From positions 1,116,001 to 1,180,000 of the forward strand of contig JAINUG010000015.1 in NCBI GenBank assembly GCA_029706075.1: DNA of 64,000 nucleotides. Direction: 5' to 3'. Source of the DNA: Aldrovandia affinis. Lineage: Eukaryota > Chordata > Actinopteri > Notacanthiformes > Halosauridae. A program made the position numbers and the translations under genes. Every line of letters begins with the position of its first letter. Position 1 is the first letter of the stretch. The notes below the pieces were generated by a model. It ran no database searches. It saw only the letters and a list, made by a program, of their open reading frames with translations, and had not been told where the DNA came from. This document shows positions 44,024 to 55,521 of this stretch, one piece after another.

Positions 44024-44929
44024 TTGGCTCCTGCGCCTGCTTTTGCCCATGGGACCCCTGCCCAGGAGCTCAGTGTGATAGTGGGCAACTACAATACAGG
44101 ATGGTCTGTTTGGGCTGTATGTTTCTTTGTCAATGGCAGTGCTGATATTGTCTGAACTGTAACCAAAACTAGCCTGCAATGGAGTTGATGTTCATATGAC
44201 ATGAACAAGTTGCACAGAGCCACAGTGCACAACCGTATCCAGTGTGTTCCATGCTGGAAAATATAATTCAGCAAAGAAATGATGAAAAGGAAATCATGCA
44301 GAGCAGCCGTACAGTTGTACACCTCTGGGAGCAATAGCACACTATATATTTCAATACAATGTAGCTCGCAAAGAAATGGCTTTGGCACGGCAGTGGACTG
44401 TATTTGATTCTAAACGTTACCAAAGCGGCTTTGAAGGCCTTAGCCAGGTGAGTAATTTTTTCCACATGAGGGACAGAGGGAAACTGCTGACTGCAGGTTG
44501 GGCCCAGTTGGAGCTGGGTTTCAGAAGGACCGTCTTGCAGTGCTCAGAACTACAGTGAACTGGGGACAACAGTGAGAGAGCAGCTGCGTTGGGACTGAAG
44601 GCAAAAAAAATCTACTCTAAAGCTTCTTCTTAATTTAATTACAAATAAAAAATAGACTTGAAAAAGTCCAAGGGAGTGAATAATTTTTATATCCACTGTC
44701 GGTCCTGGCAGTATGATCTCAGTGGCCTTAGCCCTTAGCTGCAGTGTGATGTTCCACAGTGTGGTGCGGGAGGTGCAGCTATGTCCATGCAGCTGGGGAC
44801 TTTAAAGATCTGCCTGTTCTGTTCATATGATTTCCGTGGCGATGTATAAAATAAAGACCCCAGATAATATTCCATTGATTTTTGGAAATCTATGGCTTTT
44901 GCCCTCCTTTCTGACATTTGCACGTCTTT

Positions 44930-45050
44930 ATCAGAGCTCTGTTGGCATTGGTGCTGGCTGGGTCAGGTTTCTGATTATAGTTTAACACTTTGTTGTACGT
45001 CGCTCTGGATAAGAGCGTCTGCCAAATGCCTATAATGTAATGTAATGTAA
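44930..45050 (+). mobile_element. L2 LINE 3' end
   Basis: CGCTCTGGATAAGAGCGTCT (45001) is followed by GCCAAATGCC and then three AATGT units. It is the same tail type as the 18112-21810 LINE, with a slightly different tail repeat. Only the last 100 or so bases are present. Confidence 0.8.
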
Positions 45051-48000
45051 TAGCTATGCCTCCAAGGATCAGTGAAGGGGCCTGGTAAGTTAGTATTTGA
45101 GATGGAAACTGGAGCACACTCAGGAACATTAAAGCGCTCTTCAGTCAGATTGTGTTCTGGTTCCTCATCCAGTGATGTTGACCAGGTTCACGACCAGTGG
45201 AAACAACTGCGAATGCCAGCGGATCACATCACAAAAGGGGGCAAATGAAAATGAACAGGTGGTGCTGCGTCCAATTCTGTGGTCCACCGCATCACAGCCC
45301 AGCTCAGGTACAACAGTGAACCTTGGTTATAGCCTCGGACAATGGAGGCCTCTGCTATATCCTTTCACCTCACCTGTCCTCTGAGCATGACACAATTGTT
45401 TCATTACAGGGGCTGAACAGGTACTGAGGCTCTGTGGAACGTTTCAGAGTTTACGTCTATAGAATTCCAATAAAGTTAGTGCTGGGGAAGGCAGGGAGCT
45501 ACTACTTTGTTTAATGTATCAGAGGCACTTCATTAAACTGTGCCTTGTGGATCGGGGCAGGAGGTCCCTCGGTTCATAGAAGGTAGAGCTGCCCGTTGAC
45601 ACTTGCTCACACTGTCACCGACATCTACCCAGGGTAGTCTGTTAGGAAAGTGTTCTGGGTGTCAGGGGTCTTGTGAGTGATGGCCTGTTTTAGCACGTAT
45701 TGATGTGTGTGCGGGGTTCGACTGGGCCCTTGGACGAGTAGTGTGGCACAGTTCAAAGTTCATTTCACAGTGACTATTGAGATCATTGCCGGAGCACAGA
45801 GCCATTTGCTGGTGTCAGTCAGACGTGTGGATAATTGCTGCCCATTAGAGATAGTCTTTGCTCTCTTCATGCTGCAATGGGAAAATCTCAATTTCTTCGG
45901 CAGCCGACTGCCCTCAGATGAGGATACCGTTCCAAACATTTTAATCCCATTAGACTGTGGAGGGGGAAAGGTTGACTGGAGAGAGTGGCTCCCTATATTT
46001 TTGTCCCTGTCTGTGGCTCACAACAGTGTAAATGGTGTGCTGGAAATGACAGTACTGAAAAGGCTCCAATTGCAGCCATGAACATATTCAAACCCTACCA
46101 TTAAGCTGTGTGGTGTTGTTGGTAGCCATTTCGGAGGTCTCCATTTCACCAATCGGGCTTGTTCTGTAGACAGCCAATCTCTGGGGACTTCTGAAGGGCA
46201 CCTGAGTCACACAGACAGCCCTTGAACCAGTGACCTGGGAGATGCAGGTTAATCAATGGGCTTGATCAATACGTTCACAGCGATAGCTGGCAGTGTAGCT
46301 TTTCAGTACACGACATGGCTGACTGGTTTAACATCGCTCTGTTATCATCTGACCCAGAGGAATTGCTTTAATCCAGCTCTCTCTCTGGGCCTCCCACATG
46401 CTCTGCGGCTTATGATCATTTGCTGATGTTCATTTAAAAATGGAAATGATCATTGTCCTCTAAGTTTAGAAAGGCTTTTGTTTTGTTGTCCTCCACTTAC
46501 TGGCTACAGGGGTTTGTCACCACACTTGTGCAGACAAGTTGTGCGTCGTTCAGTTCAGTGACAATGTGCTTCTGGAAGTCATTTCCTCAGATTGTAAATC
46601 TCTCTTAGATGTTTACCATGTCTGGCCATATTTCACTAACTTGCTTCATTTGTTTACTACAGTATGCACTGACAGGACAAAAACAAGTACTGAGACTCTG
46701 TGATGTGGTGAGGTCGCTCTCACACTGTTTCTGGTGTGTGTGTGTGCACATCTGTGGGGGCATGCCTGTGTGTATGCATGTTTGATAACGTGTATGTGTG
46801 TGTTTATCTATGGCACGAGCAGGGCGAAGGACTGTAAGCATCCAGAGACAGATTGCTGTTTGTTTTCTCATGTGTCTCCCTGCCCCTCGTGCTAACACAC
46901 CAGCCCCTCCTAATAGCACCCAGCAGAGACAGAAATAGACAGTGTAACTGTAATACAGTGAAATGGATCTGTTTACTGTAGAGCATGGCTGTGCAGACAG
47001 TGAGTATGTGAGCATGTCAGGGGATGGGCTGGGTCTGCAGAATGTATTGGTAACAGTGACACGTGTGCCAGTGTGTGAAAAAGCCTCAACCCGAACATGC
47101 ACTTTTTCCTACTTCTCTGTAACCGCTTTTCATCCCCCACTTTAAATCCATGCCGTTGGAGGGCCTGCCTGCCAGGGTTTGGGTTCGAGGACTGCATGAA
47201 GCTGTCCTGTCACTGTCACCCCCTCTTACAGACCTGGCAATGGAGGAGGCGGGTGAACATGTTTCACCTGGTTTCTGACTTGACTGCCACCTTGATCGCC
47301 ATCTTGATCCAGAGACTGTTAGATTCCAGCACACTTGTTAATATGCTAATTGAATGACCAGTGATTACGCTGTTTTGAAAATGTAATTACAGAATAATGC
47401 CAGATAGCCAATTCTCAGCAGCGTAGATTATTAATTCATCCTAGCATATAATTTTGTGTTGGGCAAGGAAAGCAGAAATGCCACCTGCCCGCTTAATATA
47501 ATTAGAGCTGCTAATTACGCTGTAGTGCATGGGGAGACATGCAGGAGGAAATGGTGAGCAAAACTGTCTGCATCCATGATGAGAGTGGAGACTCAGGGGA
47601 GAGCGACAGGGAGGTTTAGAATACCAATCCATTGCAAATCTGCTTCTATCCACGTAATTATTTGACAGGTCTGCTACAAAGAATAACAGAAACCAGATAC
47701 TGGTGCAGCGGGAGTTCCAGCCTGACAGAAGTGGCCCACTCTTGGTTTTCCCTCCAGCAGGTGATTCTGCTCCCATAGAGAAATATATAGTGAGGCTACA
47801 GATGTGGGGCGTCTTAATTTGCACATCAAAGGTGAAAGAGCTCTCTTCTGCCTTCATGGTTCGAGCTGCGACAGTCATGCCTCTCCCGAACAGGGATCTC
47901 ATATACCCGGCTCCAAAGCCAAAGGACGGGACAATCGGCTGACTTAGACAAAAAGATAGATCCCTTCAAATAATACGGCATGTACTTGGCTGTCTACGAT

Positions 48001-48786
48001 GCTTTTGATCTGCCAAATTAAATGTGCTTCGTTGTCTGCACCTTGCGAATGTTCAGCAGTCAGGTATTTGGTGCATTTGATATGCTCTAAAACGCCATCC
48101 CTTCCATCCCCCACTATTTAGCACTTCAGTCATTTTCTGATGCAATTTTAATTATCCCTGAATCAGTGCCGCCGTGGTGCAGTAATTCACACAGTGTAAT
48201 CAGTGCAGTTTAGCTTGATTTAACAGCCTTACGGAGGACCGGGGTGGCTCACTCATCGCGCCTTGTCTCAAAATTCAGGCAGAGAAGCCGGGTGGGTATT
48301 TTGGACTGCATAATCTGCACAATCCGCTTTCAAATGATAAATAAATAAATAAATAAATAAATGCATTACTGTACTGTTTTTTCTCTCCAGATTATGCAGT
48401 GAGACTGAGATTACATCCCGCTACCGTGAGGATTAAGTATTTTCTGTGAGAACACCCATGCAGAGCACCAAAAGATTTGATTGCCCTGGCGGTTAGATAA
48501 TGCCTTGTGTGTCTTATTGGACTAAAACAGGAGTTTCATCTAGTTCAAGTATCATAATAACCGTATTGTTCCTATGTCTTCTTTAGATCCTTTGTCCTTT
48601 GAATAAATGTTGAGTAAGTAGAAATATACATAATAAACATAGAGTACATATTCTAAAGGCCCCCTAGTGCATTTGATTTTGTTTGGTGCTAAACAGTAAC
48701 TCACATATGATATGCTACATGTGTAATCTTTTATAGTTATCTGTGATCAAAGACTGAGCACAGTTGATTTGATATATCAGTTAAAG
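45051..48786. other. caskin1: caskin1 intron 1 segment with a TAATTA-rich island
   Basis: No exon is seen. Between 47,340 and 47,520 there are five or more ATTA/TAATTA motifs in otherwise unique sequence. An (AAAT)n tract lies at 48336-48362, preceded by what may be a very old SINE remnant (GGGGTGGCTCACTCATCGCG). Confidence 0.45.
48336..48362. repeat. (AAAT)n microsatellite
   Basis: About six ATAA units. Confidence 0.9.
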
Positions 48787-48788
48787 TA

Positions 48789-49100
48789 CAGGCACTCCTC
48801 ACTTAACGACCTACCTGTTTAACGACCGTGCGGACTTACGACCAGCTCTCTGACCAGTCGGTATTGTATGCTGTACGAGAACTTTGGTCGTGGAAACGGC
48901 AGCGCGGCGTCTCAGCATCAAGCATCTCATCTCACCCTTTCTCAATCTCAGTCTCGTTCCCGCAGTCGGTCAGTATTCACTTGCGTTCGCAATCTCCAAG
49001 GCTACAAATATTGGTAAGGGGTGGCTCCTCGCTTATCGACCAATTCGCTTAACGACCTAGTCGTAGGAACGGAACTCGGTCGTTAAGTGAGGAGTGCCTG
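48789..49100. mobile_element. Tigger/pogo-like MITE
   Basis: The 312-bp element starts CAGGCACTCCTCACTTAACG and its inverted right end reads the same 20 bases without a mismatch. It is flanked by TA (48787-48788, 49101-49102). CAGG...CCTG termini and TA duplication point to the pogo/Tigger branch of Tc1/mariner. It has no transposase. The near-perfect ends suggest recent activity in the genome. Confidence 0.85.
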
Positions 49101-49102
49101 TA

Positions 49103-51838
49103 ATTGATAATGCCTCCCAACTGTCGCTCTGAGCCTGGTGCCTCTCCATGAGAGCGCTTTGTTGGTATGTCTGTTTTTATCTGAGTGTGTAGAATATGAT
49201 TAGGGAGTATCCCTTGCTGCTATTGTGTAGTCATGTGACAACGCTTGGGCCACCTTTAGGTGACTTCCCAAACCAAGGCATTAGAACCGCAACTGCACAA
49301 ATAATACACAGCACTGCTAACCTGCTACTGCAGCAGTCCCTCTGAAAATGAGCATGGAGCAAGGGACAAGCATTGCTAAGATGGCAATGATGATCTGGTT
49401 TTGAGCTATCCCAAAAAATATGTTCCCAGGAATCCCTGGTCCAGAAAAGTGGGAGGCTGCTTGGATTGCGGCCATGCCTCCAAGCGTTTTCTAGTTGCGG
49501 CAGGTTGATTTCTCTGCGCTGAGCCTCGAGGGGCTGAGTTCGGTCTGTGTGGCCTTATAAGGCATCTGCAGTGCTGGAGACAATGTCAGTGACGATGCAG
49601 CAGCAGCAGCGGCCTCCCAAATAAGGCAGGCAGCTGTGAAACGAGGGGAGCGATACGTCCAAAGCCCGCCGCGCTCAGTGACGCTCCTCTCGCTTCACGC
49701 CATCTCAGCTCGCCAGCGCAGCACGGGCCCTGTTGCCCCTTGATGCTGGAGCCCATCACACCTCCGATTCCCGCCGTCCAGTTCTCCTGATGTGCTGCTT
49801 TTCGGAACCTTTAATGGCTGTGGTCAGTGTTTCGTGATGATTCCGGGCAGCTACACTGAACCATTAAATGAAATAAGCAGGGATTACTTGAATATTTGAA
49901 TACGTTCCTATTAAGTTATTTGCCACTAAACCAGACTTCTCTCTCCAGAAAATCCTCACTTGGGACCATATGGCTGCAATTGCATGTCATGCAGGGTGAG
50001 ACGTTAAGAGGAGCATCTCGCGTGCACGGCGGTGGTTTGAGCGCATCGCAGTGACCGCACGGCATGCACGTTCATCCAATCAGCCAGCCTCTGCTGTGGT
50101 TCTGGCCCTGTGTGGCACTGCACTGCATGATCAGTGCAATAGAGGCTGCTTTAGTAAAGACGTCACTGCAAGTATAAGTGATCGGTCGCTGGCCGTGAAA
50201 ATGTTGGGCTAAAAAATCCTCCTCAGTTCTGTGTAGATGATGTGAGCTGCATATAAGATCCTGGTTTGCTTACCATTCAGCCTGTTCTAGGAGATGCCCT
50301 GAGTTCATCACCTACCTCACCAAACCACAAATGTTGCTCTGTCACAGCTCAGCCTCACTTCTGTGGACTTGGTCCTGTGCTTGTAACGATGTGTTTCTGA
50401 TCAGTATGGCTGCATTCTGAGCCCTACAGCAGAAAACAGGACCAGCCCTGGGGACAGGGGCAGAAGATTTCTGGGGGAGGGCACCCTGTGTAGGAGACAG
50501 GAGAATGCTGGGGGATGGCACACTGTGTAGGGGACAGAGGATTTCTGGGGACGGCACACTGTGTAAGGGACAAGGGGAAAAGATTTCTGGGGGAGGACAG
50601 TGTGAGTGAGGGACAGGGACATGAGAGGAGTTGTTTTTTACTTCCACTCTCTTCCGGTTATCCCTGTTGCCAACACGTTCCCTTGATTTATCGTGTGTTA
50701 AATGAGGACAGAGTTCTCCCAATATGAACGGCCTGTTGATGAGTTTAGTTCCAGCTGAACACTCCCTTCCCACAACATGCTGTTGAAGGGCGTGTGAAGA
50801 GAGTGGTCACCGATGTCCTGGGCACGAGTGGCCTTGCTGACAGCTGAAAACCTGGTGAAGCAGCAGGCAGTGAGCTACTCTTAATCTCCTCTGGAGGTAA
50901 CAAAAGCACGGATAAGCATCTTAGTGAATCGCGCAGCCTTGGCCTCAGCCGGGTGTAATGAAAGCTGCCTTTCCAATACTGTTTTAAGGGTAACAAGGGA
51001 CCAGGTTAGCTCGGCCAAGTTAAGCACACATTGGTGAAACTTTAAGACTTTAAGACTAAACTTAAGTTTAAAACTTAAAGTCAGTCCACTGAAACAATGG
51101 CAGTGTGATATGCATAAGGGTCAATTATACAGTGCCATGGAGGGATGGATGGCATGTCATTCTATTATAAATACAGGCTCAATGTATAAGATAAGGGCAC
51201 ACTCTGGTTCCTGCACACCCACCCCTCCTGTTAATGAAAATGGGTGAGCATGTTCTATTTTACATGGGTGCAACAGAGGCACCTCCTTTGGTGTAGGCCC
51301 TTAGCCCATGTTTATCCTCATTAGCCACATGTTTCATATCCTTTCACTTCCTTTCCTTTGCTGACAGCCTGGGTCCACAAAGCAGCTACTGTCAGACCCT
51401 CAGGAATTGATCACAGCAGTGCTGAAAGCACCCTGACATTTTTTGACAGTCACAATAAAAAATAATCACAAAGCGCATAATTGTGAAGCAGCCTTTGGAG
51501 AGAGAGTGAATATTCTCTGTGAATCTGGGAAGTAATCAAATAGCTTGGCATCAGTGGCTTTACTGACTACTTTTTCCGAATGGATGCATTCATCACCCTT
51601 CAAACATAGATGTCTTTATAATCTATCCTGAAAAAGACGTGTGTAAAATGCAACTGCAGTTCCATTTAGAGATCAAGTAGATATTGTTAACGGCATTGGA
51701 TCAGAACCTATGCATTCCAGTATGCGGCTTGGGATGAGGAATCGGCCTTGGCTGATCCAGCTGATGGCATCATGCTCCGCAGGTGGGGCTCCCTGCGCTC
51801 TCTCAGGTAGCTTTCACCTGTGTTGGAATTCACGTGTG
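49103..51838. other. caskin1: caskin1 intron 1 segment
   Basis: This is unique sequence plus a G-rich minisatellite at 50453-50613. Minus-strand Pro-rich open frames here are artefacts of that array. Confidence 0.5.
50453..50613. repeat. G-rich minisatellite, about 4 units of 38-45 bp
   Basis: Units share GATTTCTGGGGGAGG...CACACTGTGTA.GGGACAG. Length and sequence vary between copies. Confidence 0.8.
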
Positions 51839-51850
51839 GGTATGGGAATT

Positions 51851-52205
51851 GGGTGGTGCAGTGGATAGTGCTGTCGCCTCACAGCAAGAAGGTCTCGGGT
51901 TCGAATCCAGGCCGGGGGCCTTTCTGTGCGGAGTTTGCATGTTCTCCCCGTGTCCGCGTGGGTTTCCTCCGGGTACTCCGGTTTCTTCCCACAGTCCAAA
52001 GACATGCACGTTAGGCTAATTGGAGAGTCTAAATTGCCCGTAGGTATGAGTGTGTGAGTGAATGGTGTGTGTGCCCTGCAATGGATTGGCGACCTGTCCA
52101 GGGTGTATTCCTGCCTCTCGCCCGGAACGCATGCTGGGATAGGTTCCAGCCCCCCGCGACCCTGACCAGGAATAAGCGGCTTAGATAATGGATGGATGGA
52201 TGGAT
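51851..52205 (+). mobile_element. tRNA-derived SINE with a (GGAT)n tail
   Basis: The A box (GGTGCAGTGGATAGTGCTG) and B box (GGGTTCGAATCC) are at tRNA spacing. A long conserved body follows (GGAGTTTGCATGTTCTCCCC, ACAGTCCAAAGACATGCACG, TGGCGACCTGTCCAGGGTG) and the tail is GGATGGATGGAT. A perfect 12-bp duplication GGTATGGGAATT flanks it (51839-51850, 52206-52217). This family is very common in teleosts. It is distinct from the 42,013 SINE. Confidence 0.88.
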
Positions 52206-52276
52206 GGTATGGGAATTACCTTGGCCCGGCGGGAGTTTCGGGTGACCTCAGTGGGAATGTGGGAAGGAGGCACAGG

Positions 52277-52364
52277 CACAAGAGAACCTATTCCAGAATA
52301 ATTTATGAGGTCCTGTTAGGGCCAATGGGAACTCATAGATTATTCCGGAATAGGTTCTCTTGTG
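52277..52364. repeat. 88-bp inverted repeat (hairpin)
   Basis: CACAAGAGAACCTATTCC pairs with GGAATAGGTTCTCTTGTG without mismatch; the stem extends with few mismatches to about 33 bp around a loop of about 22 bases. Confidence 0.9.
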
Positions 52365-53757
52365 ACCCCTTTCCCCTCACAAATACACAGGAAGAGAGTC
52401 TGTCCTCTTCTCTAACAGCAGAGTGGAGTGAAACCCCACTTTCTTGTGCTGGTCTCAAAGTCTTCTCCTGGAGGCGCTGAGTGTCCTTGCTGCAGAATGG
52501 GTTCCTTCATGTGGCACTGGATTCAGATGACTGGTCTTCTCTCTTCTGGGTGGGAAGGGTTGCTGATGACAGGAAGTTAAAGAAACATTCTGTTAAAATA
52601 AATCAGATTACACCTGTTAGGGATACAGTCAAAGGCCCACTACCTTTGGCTTCACCCTTCACTCTCCACTCTATGTCCACTGTGCTCCTGAACAGACACT
52701 GAAACTCTCCCTAAACCACGGTGCGCCGCACTGAGACTCTGAGACTCTCATCAACCATAGAACTCTTGGACACTGAGATGTACTACTGCATAGTCCACAA
52801 GGTCTCTGGCACTACCAGCTGGTGTCAGAGGACATTACTAGTGTTTACCTGTGACCAGGGCTTACTGCCAGAGCCACGTATGCCATGTGTTTGTACAGCG
52901 GGACTATGGGCCAGGCCTGGGAGAGTCCGCACTGATGTATCACTCTCCCTCGATCTGCTTCAAAACCGATGCTAATGTGAATACATCAGACATGAAAATC
53001 TGGAGACCAGCCTGACATCTCACTTGAAATAATGCACAGATGAGGCACAGCAATGAACTGAAATTGAGTATAATAGCACGACGATAACAAATGGCAATAA
53101 TAATGAACTCACTAGTAATTATTTGAAAAGGGCTAATTATGATTGTCATATGTTTCAAAGGACTTGCCGTTTGGTAAGTCCTCTGAAGGGGTGGGGGTGA
53201 GCCAGGAGAGCAACAGGCTTTTCGTGTGCTGCCCCTGAATGAAGACAAGAGACTACAGCTCCTCACTCTTCTGCAGGCTCCGTCACCAGATGACATCGCT
53301 GAATAAATTATGCAAATGTTGTCTTTATCTACGCTGATTATACTGGTCTTTATGCCATCGCCGAGGGATTGCAGAACAGTGAGCCTGTTCTGGGTTGTGA
53401 TTGACATTGCAGGATGGGGGGAAGGGGGTGGGGGCTGCGCCGTCTGATCCCTGTCATCCCCGTGCTCACGACATCACAAGACGGGAGCAGGGGGGCCCTC
53501 AGGGGGGGTGGCGGGGCCCTGGCAGGGTCCTCCAGGGATGTTTGTACAGTGATACGTGAAGTGTAATGGGAGGCCAAAGCGGCGGGCTCTCTGCACGCGC
53601 CCTTCAAGATCCCCTCCTCCTGCCACCGCCTTCCAAAAGGGGGGAAGGCAAACAAATTACTCCAGGCCTCTCTCCACTCTGATCTTTTTAACACATGCCT
53701 GAATAAACAAGCCCTCTTAGCCCCACCAGCACATTGCTTAGATTGTTATTTCATTGC

Positions 53758-53761
<4 letters not shown>

Positions 53762-53790
<29 letters not shown>
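53762..53790 (+). repeat. poly(A) tract, 29 bases
   Basis: This is an uninterrupted A-run. No SINE or retrocopy body is recognisable upstream. Confidence 0.95.
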
Positions 53791-53793
<3 letters not shown>

Positions 53794-55137
53794 ATTTGCA
53801 CCCTTCCAGCGTGGCTTTTATGTCTTTTTACGGTTAAACGATATCCCCCGGGTGATTGAACCGCTTTGGCTCCCATTTGTAGGAATTTGGCAGATGCGGA
53901 TGTAAAGGACGTGGCGCCCGTCCCCTCCCAAAGCGCTGTGTGCTGGCCAGATAGTCCCAGAGAGTTCTGATGGAGCCGCTGCTGGCCTGTCCATTTAAAA
54001 ACCTGTGCTGGGCTGTGTATTTGCAGTGCCTGGTGTGTGGACTTAGACAGTTAGCTCTTACTGCTGACATTCCATTAGAGTGCCTTTCTACCGTGCGTGC
54101 GGCGGCAGTGTTTCGTTTGGACCCGATGTCTGTTTGCTGAATGTGGGAAGTTAATTGGCCCAGCCCTCTCTTGGTAAATACACTAATTGATGGAGTTGGG
54201 GGGGGTGTTTTGGGGTTAATTTTGTGACCCAGTATTCATACCCACCGATCCTCTGCAGACCCTCCCACAACCCTGCCAGGAGCAAACAAATTCTATCTGT
54301 TCCGCAAGACTACAAGCAGGGAAAATGCTCTTTGCTTTCAAAGGCTCTGAAAGATCACTTTGAAGTCTGCATCAAGGCCCTGCCAAGCCTTTCAGCTTCT
54401 GATGGGCAAAAAGAGCAAAACAAATGGGGAAAACTGGGATCTGGGGGTTGGGGGGGCAGACAAGAACATTGTGTGGGTAAAATTCACGATTTGGGTATGC
54501 CTTTATTTCAAGCTTAAAAGACACAAATATGTCCCATTAGTGTTCCCTGTGGTTATGTTAACCCCCCACAAGCCCCTCCCATCCTCCCTTGCTCCCTCCG
54601 TTTCTGCTTTCGAAATGCAGAGGCGGAGCTTTTAGGAGGAGGGGCCTGGGGGTGTTTATAAATACATCACTTGGAAAGTCAGTGTTAATAACAGCGATGA
54701 TCCTAGGAGCAAGGAAACTGAGGCAGGCTCACAAATAATGATTCATTCTCCACCCGGCGATGCCTGACAGCATATTCTCCATTTGCTCATGACAACATCT
54801 GCTGTCCACCTCTGAACCCACTGACAGACTCTTGATTGGAGAAAAATCCTCATATTTACTTGGTTTTAAGAGAGGAAGCCAAATTCATTGGGCACACAGA
54901 GTTCCTATTTTGTCCATGAGACAATGTGAGTGCTTGTGCTGTGTTATTGCAGGCTCAGCGACTGCTTTCAAAGTCTACCGGTACACATGGGTCAGTAATT
55001 CCATTGCTTTGCACAGAATGGGTTTTCTCCACTGCGTAACGGCTAGAGGCTAATGAGTCATTAAGTGAGAGCAAGATTGTCAGTGAAAAACGTGAGCCTC
55101 ATGGAGCAGTCATGAGTGGTGGAGAACGCGCACAAAT

Positions 55138-55171
55138 CATTCTCATTCTCATTCTCATTCTCATTCTCATT
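55138..55171. repeat. (ATTCTC)n hexanucleotide repeat
   Basis: About five perfect units. Confidence 0.95.
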
Positions 55172-55414
55172 CCTAATGCATTTGCGCTTGTCTGCAAGAA
55201 CTGTTATGTAACAAAATCAAAGACTCAGTGGGAGTAATTCCATCAGACTGCAGAGCAGCTTGTCCTTAACTTTCAGCAGCAAAAAAAAAATGCATTTTTT
55301 AGTACTCATTGTGCACACAGTTTTGTCATCATGAAAGACAGAAAGCAGCAGTTATGGGGAGAACATACTGCTGCCCAATACAGTGTCCCCGAAGGTCAAA
55401 CTGAGTCACTCCCT

Positions 55415-55521
55415 GTGTGTGTATGTGTGTGTGTGTGTGTGGGGGGGGGTATATGTTAGGTGTATGTGTGTGTTTGAGCGTATGCATGCATGTGTCTGCG
55501 TGTGTGTGTGTGTGTGTGTGA
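55415..55521. repeat. interrupted (GT)n microsatellite
   Basis: Two GT tracts are separated by a run of ten G and mixed sequence. Confidence 0.95.

Larger units (their letters stand above)
42358..44970. other. caskin1: caskin1 intron 1 segment
   Basis: It contains a C-rich tract (42597-42640), a (CT)n(CA)n microsatellite (43971-44023) and, at about 44,590-44,700, a remnant similar to a Tc1 end (GGGAGTGAATAATTTTTATA). No exon is seen. Confidence 0.5.

Noticed and set aside
44590-44700. Complete Tc1 element
   Set aside because: Only an approximately 100-base stretch resembling a terminal repeat is present; no partner repeat is found nearby.
45707-46081. 124-codon plus-strand open frame
   Set aside because: There is no ankyrin or other family similarity and no acceptor/donor in a suitable phase; not taken as a caskin1 exon.
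47441-47902. 153-codon minus-strand open frame
   Set aside because: No recognisable domain, no splice context, and it contains AT-rich motif islands; probably chance.
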